A stretch of 64,000 nucleotides of DNA from Rhizobium sp. Root483D2 (GCF_001426685.1 NZ_LMFB01000001.1:55823-119822), one strand, 5' to 3'. Shown: positions 1 through 15,109, counted from the stretch's first letter. The notes: a model not told the origin generated them from the sequence alone. Program-made: numbers and translations.

Positions 1-51
1 GCTACAAGGGCAGGGATGACGGCGAGAGGGGTACCGCTTTCGCCAGACAAT
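1..51. repeat. Partial copy of a palindromic intergenic repeat (window edge)
   Basis: The first 50 bases match, with few changes, the right end of the repeat copies at 25089-25216 and 43941-44063. The shared text is an acaagggc block, then gatgacgg, then a gag-gggta block. The rest of the copy lies outside the window. It is intergenic, downstream of katG. Confidence 0.7.
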
Positions 52-79
52 CGGCTTTGACAGTTTTTGGCAGTCTGAA

Positions 80-141
80 CCGGGCCCTTGCGGGCCCGGC
101 CTCAAAATCGCGATCATGAAGCCCGCTGCATTTGAGCGGGC
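80..141 (-). terminator. Two hairpins downstream of katG
   Basis: The first hairpin beyond the katG stop is at 121-141, with 7-bp arms GCCCGCT/AGCGGGC. The second is at 80-99, with perfect 8-bp arms CCGGGCCC/GGGCCCGG and a 4-nt loop. Neither has a strong T run on the katG strand. Termination is inferred from position and stem strength. Confidence 0.5.
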
Positions 142-155
142 CTCAATGCGGCAGG

Positions 156-3371
<3,216 letters not shown>

Positions 3372-3372
3372 A

Positions 3373-4248
3373 TCAGACGACCTTTGTCTTCAGGAACTCC
3401 ACCGTCCGGCTCCAGGCGAGATCGGCAGCCGTCTTGTCGTAGCGGGCCGCCGAGGTATCGTTGTTGAAGGCATGGTTGACGCCCTCGTAAATCTGGATGG
3501 TGAAATCCTTGCCAGCGTCCGTCAGCGCCTTTTTGTAGGCGTCGATGCCGGCATTAATGCGCTCGTCCAGCCCGGCATATTGCAACAGCAGCGCCGCCTT
3601 GATCTTCGGCACGTCTTCTACCGGCGGCTGCGCGCCATAATAGGCGACGCCGGCTTTCAGGTCCGGCGAGGCAACGGCCAGCTTGTTGACCATGCCGCCG
3701 CCCCAGCAAAAGCCGACCGCACCGGCCTTGCCGGTGGTCAGGTCATTGCCTTCGAGATAGGTGACGGTCGCAACCGCGTTATCGACGGTCTGCTTGCCAT
3801 CCAGCGCGCCGATCATTTCGCGCGCCTTGTCCTCGTCGGCCGGCGTTCCGCCGGCGGGCGAGAGAAAGTCGGGAGCAAGCACCACGAAGCCTTCCAGCGC
3901 CATGCGGCGGGCGACATCCCTGATATGCGGGTTAAGGCCACGGTTTTCGTGAATGACGATGACCGCAGGCAACTTTCCCGCTGCGTCGGCGGGGCGGACC
4001 AAATAGCCTTTCATATCGCCACCGGCACCAGGATAGCTGACATCCTCTGCCTTTACCCGCGCATCGCTTTCCGGGATGATTTCCGCCTGCGCGCTGTTGG
4101 CGGCCAGAAGCGGCGCGATGGCGGCGGCGGTTGCAGCCGAGCCGGTCAGCGCCGTCAGCTTGCGCATGAAGGCGCGCCGGTCGAGGCTCAGATGGGTGTA
4201 CTCGTCATAGGCGTTGATCATCGCCTGGGTGATCTTCGGCTTTTCCAT
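3373..4248 (-). CDS. Dienelactone hydrolase family protein with Tat signal
   Basis: Alpha/beta hydrolase of the dienelactone hydrolase (carboxymethylenebutenolidase) family, 291 residues, YghX-like. The catalytic triad is readable: Cys181 in GFCWGGG, Asp228 in AGLDER and His259 in GVNHAF. An N-terminal twin-arginine segment (DRRAFMRK, residues 23-30) precedes a hydrophobic stretch ending in AQA, so export to the periplasm by Tat is likely. An ATG at 4248 follows AGGAGG at good spacing; the frame is open to 4287 but lacks a better start. The substrate cannot be inferred. It is convergent with oxyR and appears to be its own transcription unit. Confidence 0.85.
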   Translation of the reverse strand: MEKPKITQAMINAYDEYTHLSLDRRAFMRKLTALTGSAATAAAIAPLLAANSAQAEIIPESDARVKAEDVSYPGAGGDMKGYLVRPADAAGKLPAVIVIHENRGLNPHIRDVARRMALEGFVVLAPDFLSPAGGTPADEDKAREMIGALDGKQTVDNAVATVTYLEGNDLTTGKAGAVGFCWGGGMVNKLAVASPDLKAGVAYYGAQPPVEDVPKIKAALLLQYAGLDERINAGIDAYKKALTDAGKDFTIQIYEGVNHAFNNDTSAARYDKTAADLAWSRTVEFLKTKVV

Positions 4249-4399
4249 GTTTTCCTCCTCTGGTCCGCCGTCACATCGCGGGGACATGCAGGCGCGCTAT
4301 ACTGGCGCCCGTCACCACACAACGCAGGCGGCCGATAAAACAGAGGTGTGGCGCTCGCCGCGTTCGACAAGCTTGGCACCACCCCGTTGACGCAAACGT

Positions 4400-4426
4400 G
4401 ATCCGGCCGCAATGCCCGGCCGGATC
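4400..4426 (-). terminator. Hairpin after the bdhA operon
   Basis: Perfect 10-bp arms GATCCGGCCG/CGGCCGGATC with a 7-nt loop lie 24 bases beyond the bdhA stop. There is no clear T run, so this may be a terminator or a 3'-end stabilising hairpin. Confidence 0.5.
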
Positions 4427-4449
4427 AAGAGCCTGCCGCGATGGGACGC

Positions 4450-5232
4450 CTACTGCATGTACCAGCCATGGCTGACGACGAGCGACTGGCCGGTAAGCGC
4501 ATTGGTCTCGAAACCTGCAAACAGGAGCGCCACTTCCGCGACATCCTCGACGGTGGTGAACTGCGCATCCACCGTGCCGCCGAGCATCACCTTCTTGATG
4601 ACCTCGTCTTCGGAAATACCGAGTTCCTTGGCCTGTTCGGGGATCTGCTTGTCGACCAGGGGCGTTCGCACGAAGCCGGGGCAGATGACATTGGCGCGCA
4701 CGCCGTCCGGTCCGCCTTCCTTGGCAACCACGCGGGCCAAGCCGAGCAGACCGTGCTTGGCGGTGACATAGGCCGATTTCAGCGGCGAGGCTTCATGCGA
4801 ATGCACCGAGCCCATATAGATGATCGCCCCGCCCTTCTGCGCCTTCATATGCGGAATGCAGGCCTTGGTGGTGAGGAAGGCACCATCGAGATGGATGGCC
4901 AGCATCTTCTTCCAGTCGGAAAAGGCATAGTCCTCGATCTTGTTGACGATCTGGATGCCGGCATTGGAGACGAGCACGTCCACCCTGCCCCATTTGGCAA
5001 TCACTGCTGCGACGCCGGAATTGACGGCGTCTTCGCTGGTCACGTCCATCGCAATACCGATCGCCTCGCCCGGACCCGCCGCCGTCAAGTCCCTGGCCGT
5101 CGCCTCGGCTGCTTCAAGCTTCAAATCGGCGATGACGACCCTGGCGCCTTCCGACACATATTTCTTGGCAATCGCCAGGCCGATGCCGCTGGCAGACCCG
5201 GTGACGATGCAGACCTTGTCCTTGAGTTTCAT
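4450..5232 (-). CDS. bdhA: D-3-hydroxybutyrate dehydrogenase
   Basis: Short-chain dehydrogenase of 260 residues that interconverts 3-hydroxybutyrate and acetoacetate with NAD(H), a step of polyhydroxybutyrate breakdown. The Rossmann motif TGSASGIG is at residues 11-18, NAG at 90-92, and the catalytic Ser142, Tyr155 and Lys159 in the YVTAK context. The C-terminal [10 protein letters not shown] and QSLVVSHGW stretches are characteristic of BdhA. It is the last gene of a three-gene operon, 12 bases after acetoacetate decarboxylase, so the operon links 3-hydroxybutyrate, acetoacetate and acetone. Confidence 0.93.
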   Translation of the reverse strand: MKLKDKVCIVTGSASGIGLAIAKKYVSEGARVVIADLKLEAAEATARDLTAAGPGEAIGIAMDVTSEDAVNSGVAAVIAKWGRVDVLVSNAGIQIVNKIEDYAFSDWKKMLAIHLDGAFLTTKACIPHMKAQKGGAIIYMGSVHSHEASPLKSAYVTAKHGLLGLARVVAKEGGPDGVRANVICPGFVRTPLVDKQIPEQAKELGISEDEVIKKVMLGGTVDAQFTTVEDVAEVALLFAGFETNALTGQSLVVSHGWYMQ

Positions 5233-5244
5233 GGTTTTTAATCC

Positions 5245-5985
5245 CTATTTTTGCAGATAATCATGGACCACTTCGCCGAGACCCAGGGTCAGGTCGGAGA
5301 GGATATGAACGGCGGACTTGACCTCCAGCACCGGCAGATCGGCGACCGGGGCCAGCGCATGCGGAAACAGCGCCAGCGCGCCCGGACCTTCCCAGGCGCC
5401 CTTCACCGTCAGGTCCTCCAGATAATAGCGGACCAACTCGCAGATGCGCGGCGTGCAGTCGACATGCGGAATGATCTTCAGCATGAAATTCGGCTGTTTC
5501 AGGCTTTCGAGGATTTTCGCCTTGTCGAGCGTGCGATGCTTGAAGCCCATTGTCGCGGTCGCGACACGCTGGCCGCCATATTCGAGCGTGCCGACCAGCG
5601 CGTCCTTGACGGATGTCAGCGACGGTTCCGCCAGCTTCTTCGGGAAACCCCAGATCTCGCGGCCACCGGCAATCGGCGCATCGTCATTCAGATACATCGA
5701 ATGCACGTAGCCGCCGTGCACGCCTTCAAACGTGACCGGAATGACCTGGCCAGACTCGGTATAATCGCCAAAGCCGGTGGAATCGGGCATGCGGATGAAT
5801 TCGTATTTCACCAGCGGCTCATCAAACTGCAGCGGCTCCGGCACGACCCGGCGCAAGGCTTCCGGATCGGTGCGGTAGGTAATGATCATATATTCGCGGT
5901 TGACGAAGCGGTATGGGCCCGGCGGATAGGACGGGCTGGTCAGCGGCATCGCGAAGGCATTGCGAACGACATCTTCGATTTTCAT
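5245..5985 (-). CDS. adc: Acetoacetate decarboxylase
   Basis: Predicted to decarboxylate acetoacetate to acetone and CO2 through a lysine Schiff base. The 246-residue length fits the family. The signature [15 protein letters not shown] places the catalytic lysine at Lys116 or Lys117, next to the expected pair. The start overlaps the stop of the patatin-like gene by 4 bases (ATGA), and bdhA follows after 12 bases. The three genes are therefore very probably co-transcribed and translationally coupled. Confidence 0.92.
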   Translation of the reverse strand: MKIEDVVRNAFAMPLTSPSYPPGPYRFVNREYMIITYRTDPEALRRVVPEPLQFDEPLVKYEFIRMPDSTGFGDYTESGQVIPVTFEGVHGGYVHSMYLNDDAPIAGGREIWGFPKKLAEPSLTSVKDALVGTLEYGGQRVATATMGFKHRTLDKAKILESLKQPNFMLKIIPHVDCTPRICELVRYYLEDLTVKGAWEGPGALALFPHALAPVADLPVLEVKSAVHILSDLTLGLGEVVHDYLQK

Positions 5986-7124
5986 GGCTTATTCCCCCGC
6001 AGGCGTTGCTCGGCAAGATCGAAAACCCGTATTCCATTGGTCGGGCGCGTGCGGTTGCGCCAATCGGGATGATTGAGCGTCTCGACCACATCGTCATGTC
6101 CGGCCTTCCAGTGTTCTTCCACCGAGAGCCGCGAAAACTCGTAGTCCTTGGACCCGGTCTCATAGGCCGCATTCCGGTAGATCAGATGCACCATGGTGAC
6201 GGCGCAATCATTGCCGATCCGCTCAAGAATTTTCGCATCGGGATCGTCCTTCAGCTCCGGCGGCAGCTTTTCCATCAGCCGCTTGGCCGCCATGCGCACC
6301 GATTGCAGCTTGCGGAACTGGTCGGTGTTGAGGCGTGTGCGGCTGGAAAAGCGGATTTCCTTTTCCCGCGCCTCGACATCGAAGAGATCGCGCGGCAACG
6401 GGCCCTTGGCGCTGAACAGATCGACCTGGAAGATGCAGAGATCGGTTTCCAGTTCCTGGCCGGACAGCACCCGCTGCAGCGGCGTGTTGGAGACGATGCC
6501 GCCATCCCAATAGAAGCGGCCATCGATCTCGACCGGCGCAAAGCCCGGCGGCAAGGCGCCGGAGGCTGCGACATGCTTGACGGAAAAGGCGCAGTGATTG
6601 TTGTCGAAATAATTGAAATTGCCGCTCATCACATCGACGGCGCCAAGGCTGAGCCGGATGGCGCCCGAATTGATCAGGTTGAAATCCACGAGACCGGCAA
6701 GCGTCTCCTCCAGCGGCGCGGTGTCATAGAGACTGATGGCCGCCATCGGATCGCCGGGGATTTTCCAAGGGGAGAAGGCGCGCGGCGTGAAGAAACCGGG
6801 AACGCCGGTGAGCGAGCCCAGGAAGGCCGAGGACTCGTTGAACCATTTGCGCATGGCATCGCCATTGCCGAGAAAATGGCCCGGCAATGCCGAGGAGACC
6901 CGATGCCAGAAGGTTCTGAGATTATCGACGCGCTGATCGACCGGGCTGCCGGCAATGATCGCCGAGTTGATCGAGCCAATGGAAATGCCTGCCAGCCAGT
7001 CGGGGCGGATGCCGGCCGCATGCAGCGCCTCATAGGCACCTGCCTGATAGGCGCCAAGCGCACCGCCGCCCTGAAAGACGAGAACGGTCTTCTCGGTGGG
7101 TATAGTCACTGGGGGTATGCTCAC
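5982..7124 (-). CDS. Patatin-like phospholipase family protein
   Basis: Predicted serine lipid acyl hydrolase of about 380 residues. The oxyanion loop GGGALG (residues 19-24), nucleophile Ser48 in GISIG and the dyad Asp in DGGIVSN are present. The first gene of the patatin-adc-bdhA operon; in rhizobia this neighbourhood is tied to polyhydroxybutyrate or ketone-body use, so the substrate may be a storage lipid or polyester granule, which is inference. The frame is open to 7193. I prefer the GTG at 7124, because GGAAAG stands 6 bases before it and an exact GSR promoter (7164-7189) would place transcription start between the two alternatives. If 7193 is right the protein has 403 residues. Confidence 0.85.
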   Translation of the reverse strand: MSIPPVTIPTEKTVLVFQGGGALGAYQAGAYEALHAAGIRPDWLAGISIGSINSAIIAGSPVDQRVDNLRTFWHRVSSALPGHFLGNGDAMRKWFNESSAFLGSLTGVPGFFTPRAFSPWKIPGDPMAAISLYDTAPLEETLAGLVDFNLINSGAIRLSLGAVDVMSGNFNYFDNNHCAFSVKHVAASGALPPGFAPVEIDGRFYWDGGIVSNTPLQRVLSGQELETDLCIFQVDLFSAKGPLPRDLFDVEAREKEIRFSSRTRLNTDQFRKLQSVRMAAKRLMEKLPPELKDDPDAKILERIGNDCAVTMVHLIYRNAAYETGSKDYEFSRLSVEEHWKAGHDDVVETLNHPDWRNRTRPTNGIRVFDLAEQRLRGNKP

Positions 7125-7163
7125 TGGATGCTTTCCTTGCGACGACCGCAACTGCGAAGAGAC

Positions 7164-7189
7164 AACGGCTCGTAGGGTTGTCCGGTTCC
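7164..7189 (-). promoter_or_regulatory. EcfG-type promoter, patatin-adc-bdhA operon
   Basis: On the minus strand GGAAC (7185-7189), N17, CGTT (7164-7167). It is an exact consensus match, and its predicted start site falls about 33 bases before the GTG at 7124. It overlaps the upstream in-frame extension, so it is less certain than the purely intergenic sites. Confidence 0.5.
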
Positions 7190-7358
7190 GCATCCGCAGA
7201 TTAAGTTTCGGTAATATGGAAAGGCAGTCGAGGGGCTATATGGTCCGCTAATTCAATTGGTTAGGTTTCAACAGGCGGCACTTTTCCTGCCGCCTGGAAG
7301 CCGATGATAGTCCGGTCTTGTGCACTGCGCAATGCAAGACAATATGACAATTTCGCAA

Positions 7359-7778
7359 TCAAAACCCGGTGAGGTGAACGGCAAAAATCAACCACAGACT
7401 GAAGTTGAGGAAGAAACCTGCCACGAACAGGCGCTGGCGGATGCGCAGCCTGTTGGACGTTACATGCACATAGGCATGGGCGTAGCGGCTGAGAACGAAA
7501 AGCCAGGCGATGGCCAGCACGAGATAGTTCACGCCGGCTGTCAGGTGCAAGAGGATGCAGACCACGAAGAACAGCACAGGCAGCTCGAACTGGTTGATCA
7601 GACTGCGGGCGACGGTGGCGCTGGGCTCCGGCTCGACCGCCGGGATCCAGAAGTCCGACACTTTGGCGGTCCCGGCACGCACTGCACGGTAGCGGCGCCT
7701 GAGCATCAGGAAATAGATCGCGTGGATCAGCGCCACCTGCGCGATAACGGGCCAGAAGATTGCAGTCGATATGGGCAT
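7359..7778 (-). CDS. MAPEG family membrane protein
   Basis: Small integral membrane protein of 139 residues with about four hydrophobic segments (near residues 5-25, 63-85, 85-105 and 115-138). The pattern ...LINQFELPVLFFVVC... between segments is typical of the MAPEG family (membrane-associated, eicosanoid and glutathione metabolism). In bacteria this family is mostly of unknown function. The start at 7778 is preferred over 7799 because GGAG precedes it by 6 bases. It appears monocistronic, between the patatin operon and the divergent ltrA gene. Confidence 0.8.
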   Translation of the reverse strand: MPISTAIFWPVIAQVALIHAIYFLMLRRRYRAVRAGTAKVSDFWIPAVEPEPSATVARSLINQFELPVLFFVVCILLHLTAGVNYLVLAIAWLFVLSRYAHAYVHVTSNRLRIRQRLFVAGFFLNFSLWLIFAVHLTGF

Positions 7779-7932
7779 GATCACTCCGTTCATTCGCACC
7801 TGCCCTGATCTATAGCGGGCGGGCGGGAAATCCAGAACAGGCGGGCGAACGGTCCACAGCGCTCTCCATGCTTGACAGCTGTTTTACGAATAAACGATGT
7901 TCGAGACGGCACCCTCAACAGGAAAGTCCCGC

Positions 7933-9201
7933 ATGTCCCAAGAGCCTGATCCCGCCCCCGCGCTGCCCACCCATCATGCCAGCGCGATGCGCGGGCGCGA
8001 CCCGCATGAGCATCACCGGGTGGCGACGCCGCTGGAGCTGCTGTTCGACCTGACCTTCGTCATCGCCTTTGGCGTTGCCGGATCGCAGCTCGCGCATCTC
8101 CTGGCCGAAGGGCATTATGCCGCCGGACTTGCAGGCTTCGGTTTTGCGATGTTTGCCGTCTGCTGGGCGTGGGTGAATTTCTCCTGGTTTGCCTCCGCCT
8201 TCGATACCGACGACTGGATCTACCGGCTGACAACGATGCTGCAGATGGCCGGGGTGCTGATCCTGTCGCTTGGACTGCCGCAGATGTTCGAATCGATCGA
8301 CAAAGGCGCCCATGTCGATAATGGCATCATGGTTCTCGGCTATGTCGTCATGCGGGTGGCGATGATTTTCCAATGGTTGCGGGCCGCCCGCCACGCGCCG
8401 CGCTGCCGTCCTGCCTGCCTTTCCTATGTCACGGCGATCTCGATCGCGCAGATCGGCTGGATCGCGCTGATTTTCATCGACATGCCGCTATTCCCGACCT
8501 TCGTCTGCGTCGTTCTTTTGACGCTGATCGAACTGCTCGGCCCGGTCGTTGCCGAGCGCAAGAATGGCGGGACACCCTGGCATGCGCATCATATCGCCGA
8601 GCGCTACGGGCTGCTGGCGATCATCACGCTGGGCGAAGGCGTCGTCGGAACCGTGGCCTCGATTTCCGCCATCGTCGCCGCGCAGGGCTGGAGCCTCGAC
8701 GCCATCCTGATCTGCGTTGCCGGCACCGGGCTTACCTTTAGCATGTGGTGGCTGTATTTCCTGTTGCCGTCAGCTGAGATCCTGCACCACTTCCGCAACC
8801 GCGCCTTCCTCTGGGGCTATGGCCATATGCTGATCTTCGCATCGATCGCCGCTACCGGGGCCGGCCTGCATGTGGCGGCCTACTATATCGAGCACAAGGC
8901 GCATATCAGCGCCGCTGCCGCCGTCTCGACCGTGGCCATCCCCGTCGGCATCTACATGCTGCTGATCTTTGCCCATTACGTCTATCTGCTGCAGCGGATG
9001 GAAGCGTTCTACCTCGGGCTTTTGGCAGGTGCGGCCGGCTTGCTGGTGCTGCCGGTCCTTGCCGCTGCTGCAGGCGTCAGCATGACCATCTGCCTGGCGC
9101 TCCTGATGCTGGCGCCGCTGGTCCCTGTCATCGGCTACGAGGCGAAGGGGCACAGCTATGGCGATGCGGCGCTCACACGGGCGCTTGGCTCTCAAGGTTG
9201 A
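7933..9201 (+). CDS. Low temperature requirement protein A (LtrA) family
   Basis: Polytopic membrane protein of 422 residues. The family hallmark TPLELLFDLTFVIAF is near residue 30, followed by roughly ten to twelve hydrophobic segments. LtrA was named from a Listeria cold-growth mutant; its molecular function is unknown. The histidine-rich cytosolic N-terminus (PTHHAS, DPHEHH) is notable. ATG 7933 follows AGGAAAG with 7-base spacing, better than the upstream start at 7897. A bidirectional terminator separates it from convergent guaB. Confidence 0.85.
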   Translation: MSQEPDPAPALPTHHASAMRGRDPHEHHRVATPLELLFDLTFVIAFGVAGSQLAHLLAEGHYAAGLAGFGFAMFAVCWAWVNFSWFASAFDTDDWIYRLTTMLQMAGVLILSLGLPQMFESIDKGAHVDNGIMVLGYVVMRVAMIFQWLRAARHAPRCRPACLSYVTAISIAQIGWIALIFIDMPLFPTFVCVVLLTLIELLGPVVAERKNGGTPWHAHHIAERYGLLAIITLGEGVVGTVASISAIVAAQGWSLDAILICVAGTGLTFSMWWLYFLLPSAEILHHFRNRAFLWGYGHMLIFASIAATGAGLHVAAYYIEHKAHISAAAAVSTVAIPVGIYMLLIFAHYVYLLQRMEAFYLGLLAGAAGLLVLPVLAAAAGVSMTICLALLMLAPLVPVIGYEAKGHSYGDAALTRALGSQG

Positions 9202-9206
9202 AAACG

Positions 9207-9238
9207 AAAAGGCGGCGAAGATCGGTCCGCCGCCTTTT
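9207..9238. terminator. Bidirectional terminator between ltrA and guaB
   Basis: AAAA, stem GGCGGCG/CGCCGCC (9211-9217 with 9228-9234), then TTTT. The A run and T run make it usable for both convergent genes. Confidence 0.85.
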
Positions 9239-9280
9239 CCAACATCAAATCCTGGCCATATGCGGCCAAGCAACCGTCCC

Positions 9281-11321
<2,041 letters not shown>

Positions 11322-12314
11322 TCAGATTTCGAACTGGTAGGTTTCCGGTACGAAACGGTAGCCCTGTTCGAGCTTCTCGATGAAGCCGACGGACGGGAAC
11401 GGCATGTGGTAGCCGACAAAGGGCAGCCGATCCGTGGCGACCATGTCGAAGACCTTTTTGCGCGAGGCCGCAGCCTTGGCCTTGTCCATATCGAACCGCA
11501 CTTCCCAATCCGGACGCTGCAGCGACAGAACGAAATGATTGGCGCTATCGGCAGTCAGCACCAAGCCCTTGCCGTCCGATTCGACCGTAAAGATCATGTG
11601 TCCCGGAGAGTGACCAAAGGCTGCCATACCGGTAATACCCGGAACGACCTCGCCACCATCGCCGATGAAGGTCATTTTTTCGGCCAGCGGCACGACATTC
11701 TTCAAGACGCCCTGATGGCCGCCTTCGGCCGGCGTTCCGACGCGGGCTTCGTCCTTCCAGAAATCGAACTCCGTCTGGTTTGCAACATAGCGGGCATTCT
11801 TGAAGGCCGGTGCGCCGCCCTCCATCAAGCCGCCGATATGATCGCCATGCATATGGGTGAGGACGACGATGCTGACCTGGTCGGACGTATAACCGGCAGC
11901 CGCAATACCTTCCATAAGATGCCCGGCGCCCGCCGCGCGGCCACCCTCGCCCATGCCGGTATCAAACAGGATCACCTCCGAGCCGGTGTCGATCAGCGTC
12001 GGAGAAAAGCCGTTGACGAATTTGTCGGTGGGCAGAAAGTTCGCGGTGAGCAGGTCGGCGACCGCCTGCGGTGTCTGGTTGGTGCCAAAGGTTTCCTGCG
12101 GTTTTTCGCCGATGCGCAGGCCATCGCTGATGACGGTGATGCCGAAATTGCCGATCTTGAAACTGCTGGTTCTGCCTTCCGGTATTTTCATCGTCTCCGC
12201 TTTCGGTTCGCTCTGCGCAAAGGCCGCCCGGTTCATCACAAAGGGCGCCGCCAATGCGCCTGCTGTTGCCGCTCCAAATAAGGCACGGCGGCTCAAGGGA
12301 ATAGACGTCGTCAT
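11322..12314 (-). CDS. MBL-fold metallohydrolase with Tat signal
   Basis: Metallo-beta-lactamase-fold hydrolase of 330 residues, probably periplasmic. The twin-arginine signal is LSRRALFGAA (residues 6-15) with cleavage likely after AFA. The metal-binding motif THMHGDHIGG is present, with further ligands GHSPGH and D in TADSANH. The family covers lactonases, thioesterases and quorum-quenching enzymes, so the substrate is open. ATG 12314 follows GGAG by 6 bases; starts at 12326 and 12383 are less well placed. Confidence 0.85.
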   Translation of the reverse strand: MTTSIPLSRRALFGAATAGALAAPFVMNRAAFAQSEPKAETMKIPEGRTSSFKIGNFGITVISDGLRIGEKPQETFGTNQTPQAVADLLTANFLPTDKFVNGFSPTLIDTGSEVILFDTGMGEGGRAAGAGHLMEGIAAAGYTSDQVSIVVLTHMHGDHIGGLMEGGAPAFKNARYVANQTEFDFWKDEARVGTPAEGGHQGVLKNVVPLAEKMTFIGDGGEVVPGITGMAAFGHSPGHMIFTVESDGKGLVLTADSANHFVLSLQRPDWEVRFDMDKAKAAASRKKVFDMVATDRLPFVGYHMPFPSVGFIEKLEQGYRFVPETYQFEI

Positions 12315-12443
12315 GCTGTTCTCCATTTTTTGATTGGAAGGCTGGCAGTGTTCGATTGAATGGCGGTTGCGTCCAATCAACAAGGCGACATCTAGGGTCT
12401 TGACAGGAGATGGCCGCAGAACTCACAGGGATGTGATCGCAAA

Positions 12444-13931
12444 GTGAGCGCTTGGCAGCGACTTTTGCCGCAGAAGTTCTATGTTCCCGACGCTCCGCAT
12501 ATGCGCAAGGCCGCTCGCATGAATCGCATCGTTCCGATGATCCTCGCCGTCGCTCTGTTCATGGAGCAGATGGATTCCACCGTCATTGCCACATCGCTGC
12601 CGGCCATCGCCCATGACCTCGGCGTCGGGCCGATCACGCTGAAGCTGGCGCTGACGTCCTATATGGTGTCGCTGGCAATCTTCATTCCCTTAAGCGGCTG
12701 GATGGCCGACCGGTTCGGCGCCAAACGTATTTTTCGCGCCGCCATCCTCGTTTTCGTCTTCGGCTCGATCCTGTGTGCGGTTGCCGACAGCGTGCTTGCC
12801 TTCGTCGTCTCGCGCTTCCTGCAGGGCATGGGCGGAGCGATGATGACGCCGGTTGCCCGGCTTGTCCTGGTGCGCTCGACGCAGCGCAGCGAACTGGTCG
12901 GCGCCATGGCGCTGCTCACCATTCCCGCCCTTGTCGGCCCGTTGGCAGGCCCGCCGCTCGGCGGCTTCATCACCACCTATTTCTCCTGGCACTGGATTTT
13001 TCTGATCAATGTGCCGGTCGGCATTATCGGCTATATCCTGTCGGGCATCTACCTGCCTGAGATCAAGAGCGACGCGCCGCCGCCCATCGACATCAAGGGC
13101 TTTTTCCTCAGCGCCATTGCCGCCTCGGGCACGATGTTCGGCCTCTCGGTGATGAGCCTGCCGGCATTGCCGCCGCAGATCGGCGCTGCCGCCGTCGTCA
13201 TCGGTCTTCTCTGCGGCTTCCTCTATGTCCGCCATGCGCGGCGCCATCCCGCGCCGCTGCTCGATCTCAACCTGTTCAAGGACAGCGCATTCAGAGCGGC
13301 GGCCATCGGCGGCACGCTGTTTCGCATCTCGATCGGCGCCGTTCCCTTCCTGATGCCTCTCATGCTGCAGGTCGGCTTCGGCCTGACGCCGTTCCAGTCC
13401 GGCATGATCACCTTCGTTGGGGCGGCCGGCGCATTGACGACGAAATTCTTTGCCAAGCGTGTTCTGATCTTTGCCGGGTTTCGCACTACGCTGATCTTTG
13501 CCTGCATCACCGGAACGATCCTGACATTTATCAACGGCCTGTTCACGCCGGCGACACCCACCATCGTGATGATGTTCATCCTGTTGCTGGCCGGCTTTGC
13601 CCGCTCGTTCTTCTTCACCAGCGTCAACGCGCTCGCCTTTGCCGATATCCCGGATTCGATGGCGAGCAAGGCGACCTCCATGACTGCTGTGCTGCAGCAG
13701 ATGAGTCTCGCGCTCGGCGTTGCCGTGGCAGGTGCTATCCTTGAGATCGAGACGACGCTGACGGGATCGAAACTGGAGCTTGCAGATTTCCAGCTCGCCT
13801 TCATGCTGATCTCGGCCATCACGCTGTCTGCGATCATTCCGCTGATCGGCATGTCGAAGAACGCGGGCTCATCCGTCTCCGGCCACCGCATGCGCGAAGA
13901 CCCCGAAGCCGAAACGATCAGCGTCAAATAA
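12444..13931 (+). CDS. MFS multidrug exporter, DHA2 (EmrB/QacA) family
   Basis: Inner-membrane drug:proton antiporter of 495 residues with about 14 hydrophobic segments. Diagnostic motifs are MDSTVIATSLPAIAHDL in the first helix (motif D1), GWMADRFGAKRIF (motif A), and a GAMALLTIPALVGPLAGPPLGG stretch containing motif C. There is no membrane-fusion partner next to it. The GTG at 12444 gives the longest frame; ATG at 12501 or 12519 is possible and neither has a strong ribosome site. Its stop is 11 bases from the convergent VOC gene. Confidence 0.88.
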   Translation: MSAWQRLLPQKFYVPDAPHMRKAARMNRIVPMILAVALFMEQMDSTVIATSLPAIAHDLGVGPITLKLALTSYMVSLAIFIPLSGWMADRFGAKRIFRAAILVFVFGSILCAVADSVLAFVVSRFLQGMGGAMMTPVARLVLVRSTQRSELVGAMALLTIPALVGPLAGPPLGGFITTYFSWHWIFLINVPVGIIGYILSGIYLPEIKSDAPPPIDIKGFFLSAIAASGTMFGLSVMSLPALPPQIGAAAVVIGLLCGFLYVRHARRHPAPLLDLNLFKDSAFRAAAIGGTLFRISIGAVPFLMPLMLQVGFGLTPFQSGMITFVGAAGALTTKFFAKRVLIFAGFRTTLIFACITGTILTFINGLFTPATPTIVMMFILLLAGFARSFFFTSVNALAFADIPDSMASKATSMTAVLQQMSLALGVAVAGAILEIETTLTGSKLELADFQLAFMLISAITLSAIIPLIGMSKNAGSSVSGHRMREDPEAETISVK

Positions 13932-13942
13932 GGGAAAACACG

Positions 13943-14326
13943 CTATTGCGGCCGCTCGCAGACCGCGGACAGCTTGTTGCCATCGGGATCGCGGACGAAG
14001 GCCGCATAGAAATTTGCGTGAAAAGGCCGTAGCCCGGGCGCACCCTCGTCAGTGCCGCCATGGGCAAGGGCCGCCGCATGGAACGCATCGACGGCAGCAC
14101 GGCTTTGCGCTTCGAGCGCGACCATCGAGCCATTGCCGATCGTCGCGACCTTGCGGTTATGCGGCGTGACGACCCATAGGCGGCAGCGGGTATCGCTCTC
14201 ACTCGCATAGCCGATCTCCAGATCATCCCGCCCGCGGCGCGTCAGGCCAAGCGGCCCCAGTGCTGCATCATAAAACAGCTGCGCACGCTCAAGATCGTTG
14301 CTGCCGAGAGTGACGTAGAGAAGCAT
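13943..14326 (-). CDS. VOC family (glyoxalase-like) protein
   Basis: Vicinal-oxygen-chelate fold protein of 127 residues with a single beta-alpha-beta-beta-beta repeat pair. It opens with LLYVTLGSNDLERAQLFYDAAL and ends with the motif YAAFVRDPDGNKLSAVC, the usual VOC metal-site signature region. The substrate is unknown. It lies 3 bases after the rlmE stop-start junction and is probably the last gene of the ppx-rlmE operon. Confidence 0.85.
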   Translation of the reverse strand: MLLYVTLGSNDLERAQLFYDAALGPLGLTRRGRDDLEIGYASESDTRCRLWVVTPHNRKVATIGNGSMVALEAQSRAAVDAFHAAALAHGGTDEGAPGLRPFHANFYAAFVRDPDGNKLSAVCERPQ

Positions 14327-14329
14327 GGC

Positions 14330-15109
14330 TCAATCGGCCTCGGCCGTGTCCCGCTCGTCCACCACCTCGCGCTCGTCGATTTCGGTCTCGCTGTCATAGA
14401 GCGAGCGGGCACCGGGCTTGCGGCCCTTGAATCCCTTGGCGAGCAGGAACATCTCGACCGATTCCGCCCGCGAAGCCGCCGGCTTTACATGGATGACCTG
14501 TTTGAAATTCTGCTTCAGCAGCGTCAACAGTTCGCGCTCGGCACCGCCCTGGAAGGTCTTGGCGAGGAAATGCCCGCCTTCGCCGAGAACGTCGATGGCG
14601 AAATAGGCCGCGACTTCGCACAGATGCATGGTGCGGATATGGTCGGTCTGGCGATGACCGGTGGTCGGCGCCGCCATGTCGGACAGGACCAGGTCCGGCG
14701 TGCCGCCCAGCGCCGTCATCAGCTTTTCCGGCGCCGTCGGGTCGAGGAAGTCCAGTTGCAGGATATGAACGCCTGCCAGCGGATCAAGCTCGAGAAAATC
14801 GATCGCCACCACCTTCGGATCGCTATCGGTCGAGTTCGTCACCTTGGCGGCGATCTGCGACCAGCTGCCGGGTGCGGCACCCAGATCGATGATGCGCTTG
14901 GCGCCGGACAGGATCTTGTGCTTCTCGTCGATCTCCAGGAGCTTGAACGCCGCGCGGGCACGATAGCCTTCGAGCTGCGCGCGCTGCACATAGGGATCGT
15001 TGATATGCCGCTCGATCCAGCGCCGCGACGACGCCTTCAGCTTGCCCTTCTTGACCTTCTGGCCAAGCTTGCGCCCGGTGCGGTTTCCGCCGATCGGGGG
15101 TTTTGTCAT
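14330..15109 (-). CDS. rlmE: 23S rRNA (uridine2552-2'-O)-methyltransferase
   Basis: FtsJ/RrmJ-type methyltransferase that 2'-O-methylates U2552 in the ribosomal A loop and aids 50S assembly. The protein has 259 residues. The S-adenosylmethionine motif [15 protein letters not shown], the catalytic Asp in LVLSDMAAP and Lys in FLAKTFQGG are visible; a basic N-terminal tail with KVKKGK suits RNA binding. The start overlaps the stop of the Ppx/GppA gene by 4 bases, showing translational coupling. This ppx-rlmE arrangement recurs in rhizobia. Confidence 0.95.
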   Translation of the reverse strand: MTKPPIGGNRTGRKLGQKVKKGKLKASSRRWIERHINDPYVQRAQLEGYRARAAFKLLEIDEKHKILSGAKRIIDLGAAPGSWSQIAAKVTNSTDSDPKVVAIDFLELDPLAGVHILQLDFLDPTAPEKLMTALGGTPDLVLSDMAAPTTGHRQTDHIRTMHLCEVAAYFAIDVLGEGGHFLAKTFQGGAERELLTLLKQNFKQVIHVKPAASRAESVEMFLLAKGFKGRKPGARSLYDSETEIDEREVVDERDTAEAD

